Shown piece by piece: positions 36,027 to 45,044 of a DNA stretch of 64,000 nt (position 1 is the first letter of the stretch; the number at the start of each line of letters is the position of its first letter). The stretch lies in the NCBI RefSeq assembly GCF_013372225.1, contig NZ_CP053832.1, forward strand, positions 186,001 to 250,000. The letters run 5' to 3'. Below the pieces are notes generated by a model that saw nothing but the letters and a program-made list of their open reading frames with translations, searched no databases and was not told the DNA's origin. Both the position numbers and the translations under genes were made by a program. Source of the DNA: Campylobacter ureolyticus (GTDB lineage: Bacteria; Campylobacterota; Campylobacteria; Campylobacterales; Campylobacteraceae).

Positions 36027-37718
36027 ATGAAAGAATTTGCATATTTAAATAGCGGGCTAGAAGTTGTGATTCCTGATGAGATAGAAGAGTTAAAAGTGCC
36101 AAATGATGAGCACTATCTAGTTAGTAATTCACCAAATTTAAAGGCTGAAATTTACGCACCTGAGACTGATTTTTATCTAAAAAATAGTAAAGATAGCATT
36201 TTACAAAAAGCTAAAAATTTAAACATTTTATACGAAGCAAGAGCCAGTGTTTTTGACTTGGCAAAAGATATGGATTATGAAAAGAATGTTGGAAAAAATA
36301 TTATTTTAATAAGCGATAAAGACCGCACAAATCTGACTGAGATTTTAAAGCAAAATGGCTATAAAGTGATAAATTTAACTCACGCTGAAGTTAAGTTTTT
36401 ATACGGTGAAATTGGTGATTTATACACAACAGTTTTGAGCGTAAATGACGAATTTGAGGTGAAAAGCGACTTTGTTTTAGTTGATGGAATAAAAGAGTAT
36501 ATGCTAAGACAAAGCGGAACTTTGGATATTGGCATTTTAACAGATGAGGAAATTTTAAAATATTTAGATGAAAAAACGCCAATTTACCACTATAAAAGTG
36601 CTATAACTTATGATGATAAAATTTGTCAATACCACAAAAGAAGAAGTGAGCATTGCGTAAAATGCGTTGATATCTGCCCAACGGTTGCGATTTTAAAAGA
36701 TGATGAAAAAAAAGAGTTAGTTTTTTCGCATATTGATTGCGTTGGATGTGGCGGGTGCGTGAGTGTTTGTCCAAGTGGGGCGATTGATTATGCAAAGATG
36801 CCAAGTGAGGCATTTTATGATATGGCTTTAAAATTTAAAGATAAAAAAATAGTTATAACACCAAGGATTATGGATCTAGAAACCTGTGATGTTGCCCTTG
36901 ATGAGGGAGTTTTGCCATTTGCCATAGAGGGAGAGAAGTTTTTAAGTCAGACTCATTTTATGACGCTTTTACAAGAAAGTGGAGCGAATTTGATCTTTTT
37001 TAGCGATGTTATCGCACCAGGAGTTAAAGAGTCTATAGATTTAGTAAATCAAATAATAAAAGCTAAGTTTAACGAAGTTGGAATTTTGGTTGCAAAAGAT
37101 GAGATTGAGCTTAGAAAACAATTAAAAGAACTTAAATTTATAGATGGGCTTAAATTTCACATAAATGAGCGAACTTTATCAAAAAGAGAGATATTTTCAA
37201 AAAGAGTTTTACATATTGTAGGTGATGATGACTTGGGCGTTGCAAAAAGTGGCGAGTGGGTAAGGTATGGAAAAGTAAGTATCAATGAGAGTACCTGTAC
37301 GCTTTGCTTGAGTTGTGTAGGTGCGTGTAATGTTGCAGCGCTAATTGCTGATGAGAGCGATAACTCTATCAAATTTAATGCCTCGCTTTGCACAACTTGT
37401 GGATATTGCATACAAAGTTGTGCTGAAAAAGAGACGATCTTTTTAAAACGTGGTGAAATGGAGCTTAAAAAAGAGTATTTTGAGTATCAAACTTTGGCAA
37501 AAGATGAGCTTTTTAAGTGCATTGAGTGCGGAAAAGAGTTTGCTACTACAAAAGCTGTTTTAAAAATAGCAAATATGATGACGCCACTTTTTGGAAGTGA
37601 TACAGATAGAATAAAAACACTTTATTGCTGTGCGGATTGTAAGGCAAAGATAATGATTCAAAAGCAGATTAAAGAAGCTAAAGAAATGCAAGATGAAATT
37701 TTAAAGGAGTCCAAATGA
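36027..37718 (+). CDS. Polyferredoxin-type 4Fe-4S protein of the formate dehydrogenase locus
   Basis: A 563-residue cytosolic iron-sulfur protein. Cysteine clusters: CVKCVDICP with CVGCGGCVSVCPSGAI (about 210-250), then CTLCLSCVGACN and CTTCGYCIQSC (about 425-470), which together can hold about four 4Fe-4S clusters. A middle region (about 270-370) has no cluster motif except a lone cysteine. The C-terminus holds CIECGKEF and CCADC, a possible zinc or extra Fe-S site. It overlaps the chaperone gene by 4 bp and precedes fdhA. Such proteins accompany formate dehydrogenase in Campylobacter; an electron-transfer or maturation role is inferred. Confidence 0.82.
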   Translation: MKEFAYLNSGLEVVIPDEIEELKVPNDEHYLVSNSPNLKAEIYAPETDFYLKNSKDSILQKAKNLNILYEARASVFDLAKDMDYEKNVGKNIILISDKDRTNLTEILKQNGYKVINLTHAEVKFLYGEIGDLYTTVLSVNDEFEVKSDFVLVDGIKEYMLRQSGTLDIGILTDEEILKYLDEKTPIYHYKSAITYDDKICQYHKRRSEHCVKCVDICPTVAILKDDEKKELVFSHIDCVGCGGCVSVCPSGAIDYAKMPSEAFYDMALKFKDKKIVITPRIMDLETCDVALDEGVLPFAIEGEKFLSQTHFMTLLQESGANLIFFSDVIAPGVKESIDLVNQIIKAKFNEVGILVAKDEIELRKQLKELKFIDGLKFHINERTLSKREIFSKRVLHIVGDDDLGVAKSGEWVRYGKVSINESTCTLCLSCVGACNVAALIADESDNSIKFNASLCTTCGYCIQSCAEKETIFLKRGEMELKKEYFEYQTLAKDELFKCIECGKEFATTKAVLKIANMMTPLFGSDTDRIKTLYCCADCKAKIMIQKQIKEAKEMQDEILKESK

Positions 37719-38398
37719 AAGATAAAAATATGACTTTAGGTAGAAGTTATTATTATGAATTTTTTGCAATACCGTTTTTTTTCAGTGAAAAAGATGAAAA
37801 ATTTAACCTTTGGAAAAAACAGCTTGATTATTTAAAAAATTCCCCAATTGCTAATGAAAATTTAGATGATTTTAAAGCTCTTAGCAAGTTTAGTTTTGAT
37901 GAGTTTAGAGCTGAGCAAAATAGGCTTTTATATGATTATTCTTACTCAAATATCCCTTTAACTGCATCATTTTATAAAGAAGGGCGAGATGAGGGGCTTG
38001 CTAAAAAGTTAGTTTTAGATACTTTGCGAAAGAGTAAATTTAGAAAAAATAGCGAGCTTTGCAAAGATAGTGAGGATTTTATAGGATTTATTTTTTATCT
38101 AATGTCATCACTTTTAAAAGATGAAGTAAATACAAACGCATTTTTAAGCACAGAGCTTTTTGTAAATGTGATAAATGAGTTTATAGATGAGTTTATAGAT
38201 TTTATAAAAGGTAGTAAAGAGGCTGATTTTTACTTACATTTGGCAAATTTAATGCAGAGTTTTTTTGAGCTTGAAAGATCTATTCTAGCTGTTGAAAAGC
38301 CAAAAATAAAACCAAGCGTAGCAAAAGAAATGATAGAAAAACAGCCATATTTATCAAATTTAAAAACTACAAAAGAAAAATTTGATTGGGGTGAATAA
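37715..38398 (+). CDS. TorD-family molybdoenzyme chaperone
   Basis: A 227-residue, mostly helical cytosolic protein of TorD/DmsD type. Family-like features include GRSYYYEFFAIPFFF, a YSNIPLTASFYKEGRD segment and a late FLHLANLMQSFFELE-like helix. Such chaperones insert cofactor and hold back Tat-exported molybdoenzymes until folded. It is coupled to the polyferredoxin (ATGA overlap) and lies just before the Tat-type fdhA, its likely client. Confidence 0.82.
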   Translation: MKDKNMTLGRSYYYEFFAIPFFFSEKDEKFNLWKKQLDYLKNSPIANENLDDFKALSKFSFDEFRAEQNRLLYDYSYSNIPLTASFYKEGRDEGLAKKLVLDTLRKSKFRKNSELCKDSEDFIGFIFYLMSSLLKDEVNTNAFLSTELFVNVINEFIDEFIDFIKGSKEADFYLHLANLMQSFFELERSILAVEKPKIKPSVAKEMIEKQPYLSNLKTTKEKFDWGE

Positions 38399-38584
38399 TA
38401 AAATTAAACTTAATAAATTTATTTAATGCATAATTGAAATTTATTTTTAATTATAAATCTGCTAAAATATCATATAGTTGATAGTGCTATATAGCGTAGT
38501 TATAAGGTATTTTGCCTAAAATTATGCAAATTTAGCATATATCTTTATTTGGTTAAATCAAAATTTTATGCAAGGAGGATGATT

Positions 38585-38812
38585 ATGACTGAAAATCGTA
38601 GGGATTTTTTAAGAAAATCTCTAAAAATCGGTGCAGTTGCAGGCGCTACAGCAGCGATTGCAAATGAGGGATTAAAAAATTGTGCGACAACTTTATCAGA
38701 TGATTGTGCCACAAGTGCAAGTAGTGGTGTAGTTTGTGGAAAAGCTGTCAAAAAAGAGGTTCTTTATAAGAAAAATAACTTATGGGAACAATACTATAGA
38801 ATTGCTCATTAA
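38585..38812 (+). CDS. Small Tat-signal protein preceding FdhA
   Basis: A 75-residue protein starting at ATG 38585, seven bases after GGAGG; the longer in-frame start at 38549 has no ribosome site. It opens with a twin-arginine motif (RRDFLRKS) and a hydrophobic Ala/Gly segment, followed by a short tail with three cysteines (near 34, 42 and 51). Equivalent small genes precede fdhA in other Campylobacter (C. jejuni Cj1513c). It may be a small subunit or membrane tether; its function is not established. Confidence 0.8.
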   Translation: MTENRRDFLRKSLKIGAVAGATAAIANEGLKNCATTLSDDCATSASSGVVCGKAVKKEVLYKKNNLWEQYYRIAH

Positions 38813-38822
38813 AGGATAAAAC

Positions 38823-41747
38823 ATGAGTCAAACAAATATAGGAAGAAGAAGTTTTTTAAAACTCGCGGCTCTTGGTGCAGGAACCATTGGGACAACAAGT
38901 GCTTTTGGAAAAAATGAAACACTAAGAAAAGCAACTTCTGAAGAGATTAAAAATCCATTTCCAAACTCTGTTATGAAAAAGACAATTTGTTCTATTTGTT
39001 CAGCTGGATGTGGAGTTGTTGCTGAGGTGGATGAGGCGTCAAATACTTGGATAAGACAAGATATGGCGATAGATCATCCAATAAGCCAAGGAAGTCATTG
39101 CTCAAAAGGAATTGATCAAATTGATTTAACAAAGTCTAAAATGAGGCTAAAATATCCACTTAAAAAGGTAAATGGCAAGTGGGAGAGGATTAGCTGGGAG
39201 ACCGCTGTAAATGAAATTGGCGATAAGATGATGAAGATTCGCCAAGAGGATGGACCTGACTCAGTTGAGTTTCTAGGTTCGGCTAAATTTTCAAATGAAC
39301 AGGCATTTTACTTTAGAAAATTTGCAGCATTTTGGGGAACAAATAACATAGATCACGTTGCTAGAATTTGACATAGTGCAACAGTCGCCGGTGTGGCGAA
39401 TACTTGGGGTTATGGCGCTATGACAAATCACGTTGGAGATGTCGCTAAAAATACTAAAATGATGTTAGTAATTGGAGCAAATCCAGCAGTTGCAAACCCA
39501 GTTGGTGCGATGAAACACATCTTACAAGCCAAAGATAGAAATAACGCAACTTTAGTTGTGGTAGATCCTGTTTATACAAGAACAGCTGCAAAAGCTGATA
39601 TGTTTATTAGAATCAGACCTGGAACTGACATAGCATTTATTTATGGAATGCTTCATCTTATCTTTAAAAATGGTTGGGAAGATAAAGAAGTTATTAGAAC
39701 TAGAACTTATGGCGTTGAAGAGATAAAAGAAGAAGCAAAACATTGGACTCCCGAAGAAGTCGCAAATGTAACAGGCTGTAAAACTGAAGAGTTAATCCAA
39801 TTTACAAGAATGTTTGCTACCACAAAACCAGCAACTTTATTTTGGTCGCTTGGTATCACTCAACATTCAGTTGGGCACTCAAATACAAGAATTTTATCAA
39901 TACTTCAATTAGTATTGGGAAATATGGGAAAAGAAGGTGGCGGAACAAATATACTTAGAGGTCACGATAATGTTCAAGGTGCTACTGATATGAACTGTTT
40001 GGCTGATAGCACATCAGGATATTATGGCTTAGGCGATAGTGCATGGAAACATCACTGTAAAGGCTGGGGCGTTGATTTTGATGAGTTTGTAAAAAGATTT
40101 GCTGTTTCAACCAAAGAGCCTAGAGAGAAGTTGGGCGAGCCAGTTAAAGGAACAAATTTCAAAGAGTATTTTTACCACAATCCTGCAAATCCTGAAGATA
40201 GAAATTGGCGAAATGAAAAAGGATATTCACTTGCAAAATGGTGGCAAGGTGTCTTAAAAGAGGAAAAAACTCACTCAAGTGGAAATTTAAGAGTTCTTTG
40301 GGTACAAGGAACGGGTATTACCTCTATGGCACACACTACCAAAATTCAACAAGCAGTTGATAAACTAGATATGTTAGTTGTTGCAGAGCCATTTTTAAAT
40401 GAGGTTGCAATTCTTAGCGATAGACCTGATGGAATTTATGTTTTGCCTGTTGCAACTCAGTTTGAAAGCGAGGGCTATGTAACAGCTACAAATAGAGCCG
40501 CTCAGTGGAGAACTCAAATTATAAAGCCTATCTATGAGAGCAAAGAAGATCAAGAAGTTATGTTTTTGTTTGCTAAGAAATTTGGCTTTTATGATGAGTA
40601 TGTGCGCGGTATGAAGATGGGCATTGTAGATGGTGAAATAAAACAAGTTAAAGATGATTTTAAGTGGCCTGATGATGCAACTGATGAGATAGCAAGAAAT
40701 ACTCAAAGCATAGGAAATAATGGAAGAACTGCCGCAAGACTTAGAAAACACCAAGAAAATTGGCACAACTTTGATCCTGATACACAAATGGGAAGAGGTC
40801 CAGTTGAGGGCGAATACTACGGACTTCCATGGCCTTGTTGGGATGAAAAGCATCCAGGAACTCCAATACTTTATGACATCTCTAAGCCTTATGTAGAGGG
40901 TGGTATGGGCTTTAGAAATAGATTTGGACTAGAGCACAATGGGGTAAATCAACTAGCTGATGAGAGCATAACTTTACCTGGTTCAAAAGTAAAAGGTGGA
41001 TATCCACAAATTACAAAAGAAAACATTGAAGAAGCTTTGGGTATTACTCTAGCAGAAGATGAAAAAAGAAAAATAGGATCTAGCTGGAGTGATGATTATA
41101 GTGGAATTATTGCTAAAAAATGCAGAGAAGCTGGAGTTTGCCCATGTGGAAATGCAAGAGCAAGAGCTGTTGTTTGGGAGTTTTTAGATCCGATTCCAAA
41201 ACATAGAGAGCCAATTCACTCACCAAGATGGGATTTAGTTCAAAAATACCCAACATGGGAAGATCAGGAAAGAAATTTCCGTGTTGCAAGTAAGTTTATA
41301 AGTGAGCAACAAGAAAAAGATTGGAGTAAAGAGTTTCCAACTGTTATGAGTTCACTTAGATTTGTAAATTTAAGTGGAGCTGGAATGATAGAAAGAACTT
41401 CTAAATACCTTGCATCCATAACACCTGAAATGTTTGCTCATGTTCATCCAAGTCTAGCTGCAAAATACGGCATAAAAGATAGAGATATGATGTGGATACA
41501 CGCTCCGCAAGGAACTAAGATAAAAGTAAAATGTTATTACTCTTATTCAGTAACACCAAATAATATCTGCTTACCATATCACTTTGCTGGAGTTATGCAA
41601 GGAGTTGATTTAAGTCACAGATACCCTGAGGGAACTAAACCTTATACAATAGGTGAGAGTTCAAATACAATAACAAACTACGGTTTTGACCCTGTTACTC
41701 AAATTTCAGAGTTTAATGCAGGTTTATGTAGATTAGAAAAGGCATAA
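38823..41747 (+). CDS. fdhA: Formate dehydrogenase catalytic subunit, selenocysteine-containing
   Basis: A 974-residue product if UGA at 39369-39371 is read as selenocysteine (residue 183); conventional reading would split it into two pieces. The flanks ARI-Sec-HS and the immediately continuing GVANTWGYGAMTNH match formate dehydrogenase around the molybdenum-ligand residue. Also visible: twin-arginine signal RRSFLK (R8, R9), 4Fe-4S ligands C56, C59, C63 and C93, and molybdopterin-domain blocks to the C-terminus. It oxidises formate in the periplasm. The upstream selAB genes supply the insertion machinery. AAAGGATAAAAC precedes the ATG; fdhB follows after 10 bp. Confidence 0.96.
39369..39404 (+). 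promoter_or_regulatory. UGA selenocysteine codon with SECIS-like hairpin
   Basis: Downstream of the UGA, TCGCC (39385-39389) pairs with GGCGA (39395-39399) around the loop GGTGT. The loop occupies positions 22-26 counted from the U of UGA, the same spacing as GGUCU in the E. coli fdhF SECIS element. The hairpin lies inside the coding sequence and is the predicted SelB binding site. Outer pairing beyond five base pairs is imperfect. Confidence 0.75.
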
Positions 41748-41757
41748 GGAGAGCATT

Positions 41758-42318
41758 ATGGCAAGATTAAAATTTTATGTGGATAATGATAGATGTATAG
41801 GTTGCTATGGTTGTCAAGTAGCTTGCTCTTCGGCTCATGAAGTGCCAATTGGTATAAATAGACGAAAGGTTTTGTTTTTAAACGAGGGCGTTCCTGGAAA
41901 AGAAATAGCTACAACTATAGCGTGTCAGCACTGTACGGATGCACCTTGTGCGCAAGTTTGCCCAGTTCAATGTTTTTATGTTAGAGAAGATGGCGTTGTT
42001 TTACATGATAAAAAGACTTGTATAGGTTGTGGATATTGTCTTTATGCATGTCCATTTGGTGCGCCACAATTCCCAAGAGATGGGGCTTTTGGCATAAAAG
42101 GTGAAATGGATAAATGTACAATGTGCGCAGGCGGACCCGAAGAGACTAACTCACACGAAGAAAGAGAGCTTTATGGACAAAACCGCATAGCTGAGGGTAA
42201 GATACCTATGTGTGCGGCGATTTGTTCAACAAATGCTCTTTTAGTTGGCGATGCGACTGAGGTTGCTAATATTTATAGAACAAGAGTAACTTTAAGAAAC
42301 GCAGCTACAAAATACTAA
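41758..42318 (+). CDS. fdhB: Formate dehydrogenase iron-sulfur subunit
   Basis: A 186-residue electron-transfer subunit with four 4Fe-4S cluster motifs: CIGCYGCQVAC, CQHCTDAPCAQVCP, CIGCGYCLYACP and the split CTMC...CAAIC. No signal peptide or C-terminal anchor, so it would be exported in complex with the Tat-borne FdhA. GGAGAGC precedes the ATG. A cytochrome b subunit gene would normally follow; instead there is a terminator. Confidence 0.94.
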   Translation: MARLKFYVDNDRCIGCYGCQVACSSAHEVPIGINRRKVLFLNEGVPGKEIATTIACQHCTDAPCAQVCPVQCFYVREDGVVLHDKKTCIGCGYCLYACPFGAPQFPRDGAFGIKGEMDKCTMCAGGPEETNSHEERELYGQNRIAEGKIPMCAAICSTNALLVGDATEVANIYRTRVTLRNAATKY

Positions 42319-42322
42319 TTAA

Positions 42323-42354
42323 AAAGTTTTGGAGACGAGAGTATCCAAAACTTT
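42323..42354 (+). terminator. Terminator after fdhB
   Basis: AAAGTTTTGGA pairs with TCCAAAACTTT (11 bp, 10-base loop), 4 bp after the fdhB stop, followed by AATTTAT. Confidence 0.7.
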
Positions 42355-42429
42355 AATTTATCTAATAATATATCTTTAAATTTCATAACTTATGCTAAAA
42401 TTCATCTAAAATAACAAAAGGATAAAAAG

Positions 42430-42990
42430 ATGAAAAAATATATTATATTGTTTTTAATGTCATTTTTATTTATTGGTTGTGCTGCTAATAAGGCTCAAAA
42501 TGCTAGTATTTTGAGTCAGAGTGAGCCTGTTTTTATAGATGAAAAGCCAAAAAGCCAAAAAGTTTATATCAAATTTACAAACACAAGCCAAACTAGTAGT
42601 AATTTAGATAAAAAACTAGCTTTAAGTTTATCGCAAAATGGTTATAGCGTAATAGATAATGAAAATCTTGCAGATACTATTATAAAGATTAATTTAAACT
42701 ATTTTAAAAAAATAAATGTATCAAGTGGCTCATCTCCAAGAGTTGGTGTTGGTTTAGGCAGTGGTTTTTCAAATTTTGGTATTGGTTTTGGAACAAGTGC
42801 TGATATTTTTGATAGTGCTGCTTATGAAGCTCAAATTTCTTTTTTTGCAAAAGTAAAAAGCTTAAAAGATATAAAAACTTATCAAACACTTTTTAATTAT
42901 CAAAGCAAAGAGGGTAGTTCTTTTGAAAGTGCTTTAAATGAGCTTGAAGAAAAAGTTTCAAATCAAATTTTAAGGTATTTAAACTTATGA
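42430..42990 (+). CDS. TraT-like lipoprotein, first of a tandem pair
   Basis: A 186-residue lipoprotein with lipobox FIGC (Cys17). The mature part has KVYIKFTNTSQTSSNLDKKLALSLSQNGYSVI, the TraT-type pattern, then a glycine-rich hydrophobic middle (about 100-120, GVGLGSGFSNFGIGFG) as in TraT. TraT proteins are outer-membrane lipoproteins linked to surface exclusion and complement resistance. It overlaps the second copy by 4 bp. No conjugation genes are visible nearby, so a conjugative role is unlikely here. Confidence 0.7.
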   Translation: MKKYIILFLMSFLFIGCAANKAQNASILSQSEPVFIDEKPKSQKVYIKFTNTSQTSSNLDKKLALSLSQNGYSVIDNENLADTIIKINLNYFKKINVSSGSSPRVGVGLGSGFSNFGIGFGTSADIFDSAAYEAQISFFAKVKSLKDIKTYQTLFNYQSKEGSSFESALNELEEKVSNQILRYLNL

Positions 42991-43550
42991 AAAAATATAT
43001 AATTTTATTTTTTAGCATTATTTTATTTTTTGGTTGTGCTGGTAAAACCTATACCGATAGAAGTGTTGTAAAAAGTTCAAAACCAATTTTTATAAAAAAT
43101 ACTCCTAATAACAACTTAGCTTATGTTGATTTTACAAATACAAGTAGTGTTGATAGTAATCTAACACAGGCAGTTTCACTAAATTTAGCTAAAAATGGCT
43201 ATGAAATAGTCAGTGATAAAAGTGAGGCTTCCACCAAAATTAGAGGAAATTTAAACTTTTTTAGGAGAAATTATATAAAAGATATTGATCCATTTGTTGT
43301 AAGTGGTATAAATTTTAGATATTTTGGATACGATAGATTGGATGCTTTGGATGATTATTACTCATCAGTTACTAATAGCTATGTTTATGATGCAGAAATT
43401 TCACTTCAAATAAATATTGATGGTGAGATTTATGAGACAAATTTATACTTTCAAAGTGATAAAAACACAAATAGCACTAGCACGATGATGGAAATTTTAA
43501 ATACTAAAATTTCTAATCAAATTTTAAATTATTTAAAATTTTTGAATTAA
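42987..43550 (+). CDS. TraT-like lipoprotein, second of a tandem pair
   Basis: A 187-residue lipoprotein, lipobox FFGC (Cys17). The first eight residues are identical to those of the preceding gene (MKKYIILF), and the LAYVDFTNTSSVDSNLTQAVSLNLAKNGYEIV block and the SNQIL tail align with it, so the pair arose by duplication. The glycine-rich middle of the first copy is replaced by an acidic, aromatic segment here, implying divergence. Function unknown. Confidence 0.7.
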   Translation: MKKYIILFFSIILFFGCAGKTYTDRSVVKSSKPIFIKNTPNNNLAYVDFTNTSSVDSNLTQAVSLNLAKNGYEIVSDKSEASTKIRGNLNFFRRNYIKDIDPFVVSGINFRYFGYDRLDALDDYYSSVTNSYVYDAEISLQINIDGEIYETNLYFQSDKNTNSTSTMMEILNTKISNQILNYLKFLN

Positions 43551-43563
43551 AATATTTGGGATT

Positions 43564-43986
43564 TTATCTAATCATTAAAATCCCATCACAATCCTCATAA
43601 TAATTTGGTAAAATTTTTACCTTTTTAAAGCCAAATTTTTCATACAAATGTATAGCTTTATTATCACTTCTTACTTCAAGTCTTAGAGTTTTAAACTTTA
43701 GAGTTAAAAACTCAAGCATAGCTGAACCAACGCCTAAATTTCTAGCTTTTTTACTAACTGCGATTGAGTAAATTCTAGGAATTTTAAGATATGAAAATAC
43801 CAAACAATATCCTAAAATTTCCCCTTTTTTTAAAATAGATTTATCACTTTCTAGCTCATAAACATATAAAAAATTTCTTTTTATATGATAATAAAATGAA
43901 GATTTGCTTAGCTTAAACTCATTAAAGCTTTCATTTTCTATCTCTAAAAGTGCTTTTATGTCGCTATTAGTTGTTTTTCTTATCAT
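43564..43986 (-). CDS. rimI: RimI-like GNAT N-acetyltransferase
   Basis: A 140-residue GNAT protein with the acetyl-CoA loop VSKKARNLGVGSAML and the late RSDNKAIHLYEKFGFKKV block typical of RimI-type protein N-acetyltransferases. Begins one base past the stop of the DUF2156 gene, so the two form an operon. The precise substrate (ribosomal protein S18 or another) is inferred from the family. Confidence 0.82.
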   Translation of the reverse strand: MIRKTTNSDIKALLEIENESFNEFKLSKSSFYYHIKRNFLYVYELESDKSILKKGEILGYCLVFSYLKIPRIYSIAVSKKARNLGVGSAMLEFLTLKFKTLRLEVRSDNKAIHLYEKFGFKKVKILPNYYEDCDGILMIR

Positions 43987-43987
43987 T

Positions 43988-44977
43988 TTATTTTTGATAA
44001 ATTGAGTATTTTATTTCAAGTTTGTGAGGGCGATAACTCATCTTTACTTTTTTAAGATTTTCAAAGCCCATATCATCCCCAACATTTATAAGGTCGCATT
44101 CAAAATGCTCTTTTAAAACCTTAGAAAACTCTCTAAATATAAATTGCGCGCAACCTAAAACTTCAAAATCTGTTTTTTCTATTATCACGCTTGCAACACC
44201 TTCATTTATTTTTTCGCCAACTGTAAAGCCTTTTAAAACGCCATCAATATACAAAACTATGCCTATTAATTCAAGTTCTTTATAGTGATTTAGCATTCTT
44301 TTTATTGCTGCTTGCTCTTGATAAATTCCTTCCATAAACTCACCATTTGAAACGCTTGGCATATATTTTATACGTTCTTGTGCCCATAAATTTGTAAGAT
44401 TTAAAATATCGTTTTTATGTTTTTCAACGCTTAATGGAAAAACTTCAAAATTTGGATATGTTTTTTTAAATTTGTTGATTTCAGTTCGTTTTGTATGGTA
44501 GGCATTTCCTTTTAGTTCTATCAAATCATCACTTTTATAGATATAATCTGCAAGTTTTTTTTCAAAAATAAAATCTTCAAAAACATCGAAAATATCGGCT
44601 GTTTCATCTAAAGATTTTGCAAATTTATCAAGCACGCATTCAGCAACATAGTCAATATGAGAAAAAAACTTAGAAGAGTTGTTTTGATTCATAATTTCAA
44701 AACATTTTAAAATAGCATTTTTAAGATTTTTAAGTTTTCCAATTGGTGGTAAAAGCATACTAAGTTCAGTTCCAGTCATTACAAAAAGACAAAAACTATC
44801 TTCGATAATTGCGTAAAATCCACTTACATTTGACAGCCAAATGTAATTTGCTGCAAAAGTATAATCGCTTATATCAACTTCTAAATCCTCACCTAGAGTA
44901 AGAAGATACTTTTCCATAATAGGTTTTGTGTCGATATTAAATTTATGAAAATCAACACCATTTACTTTAAATTCCAA
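43988..44977 (-). CDS. DUF2156 / phosphatidylglycerol-lysyltransferase-like protein
   Basis: A 329-residue protein with tandem GNAT-like folds: an early ISDYTFAANYIWLSN block and a later NLTNLWAQER plus IGIVLYIDGVLKGFTVGEKI and CDLINVGDDMGFENLKKVKMSYRPH, characteristic of the DUF2156 C-terminal lysyltransferase-like family. It lacks the membrane part of MprF. I start it at TTG 44977 with AAAAGGAAAAG upstream. The frame extends to TTG 45019, but a TATAAT -10 lies inside that extension. Aminoacyl- or acyltransfer function is inferred. Confidence 0.78.
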   Translation of the reverse strand: MEFKVNGVDFHKFNIDTKPIMEKYLLTLGEDLEVDISDYTFAANYIWLSNVSGFYAIIEDSFCLFVMTGTELSMLLPPIGKLKNLKNAILKCFEIMNQNNSSKFFSHIDYVAECVLDKFAKSLDETADIFDVFEDFIFEKKLADYIYKSDDLIELKGNAYHTKRTEINKFKKTYPNFEVFPLSVEKHKNDILNLTNLWAQERIKYMPSVSNGEFMEGIYQEQAAIKRMLNHYKELELIGIVLYIDGVLKGFTVGEKINEGVASVIIEKTDFEVLGCAQFIFREFSKVLKEHFECDLINVGDDMGFENLKKVKMSYRPHKLEIKYSIYQK

Positions 44978-45007
44978 AACTTTTCCTTTTAATGAAATAA
45001 TTTTGGG

Positions 45008-45013
45008 ATTATA
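45008..45013 (-). promoter_or_regulatory. Probable -10 element (TATAAT) for the DUF2156-rimI pair
   Basis: Perfect TATAAT on the minus strand 31 bases before the chosen TTG start at 44977. Confidence 0.4.
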
Positions 45014-45044
45014 CTCCAAATTTTTAGTTTTGTGCCTAAAAAGG

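Noticed and set aside
38549-38584. Longer N-terminus for the small Tat protein
   Set aside because: No ribosome site precedes it, while GGAGG stands seven bases before ATG 38585, and the added residues would displace the twin-arginine motif from the N-terminus.
40395-40853. Minus-strand 152-codon frame inside fdhA
   Set aside because: Antisense shadow with low-quality, hydrophobic composition; fdhA motifs run through it on the plus strand.
38823-41747. fdhA as a frameshifted or interrupted pseudogene (two frames split at a UGA)
   Set aside because: The frame does not shift, the residues on both sides match formate dehydrogenase around its selenocysteine, a SECIS-like hairpin follows, and selAB are nearby.
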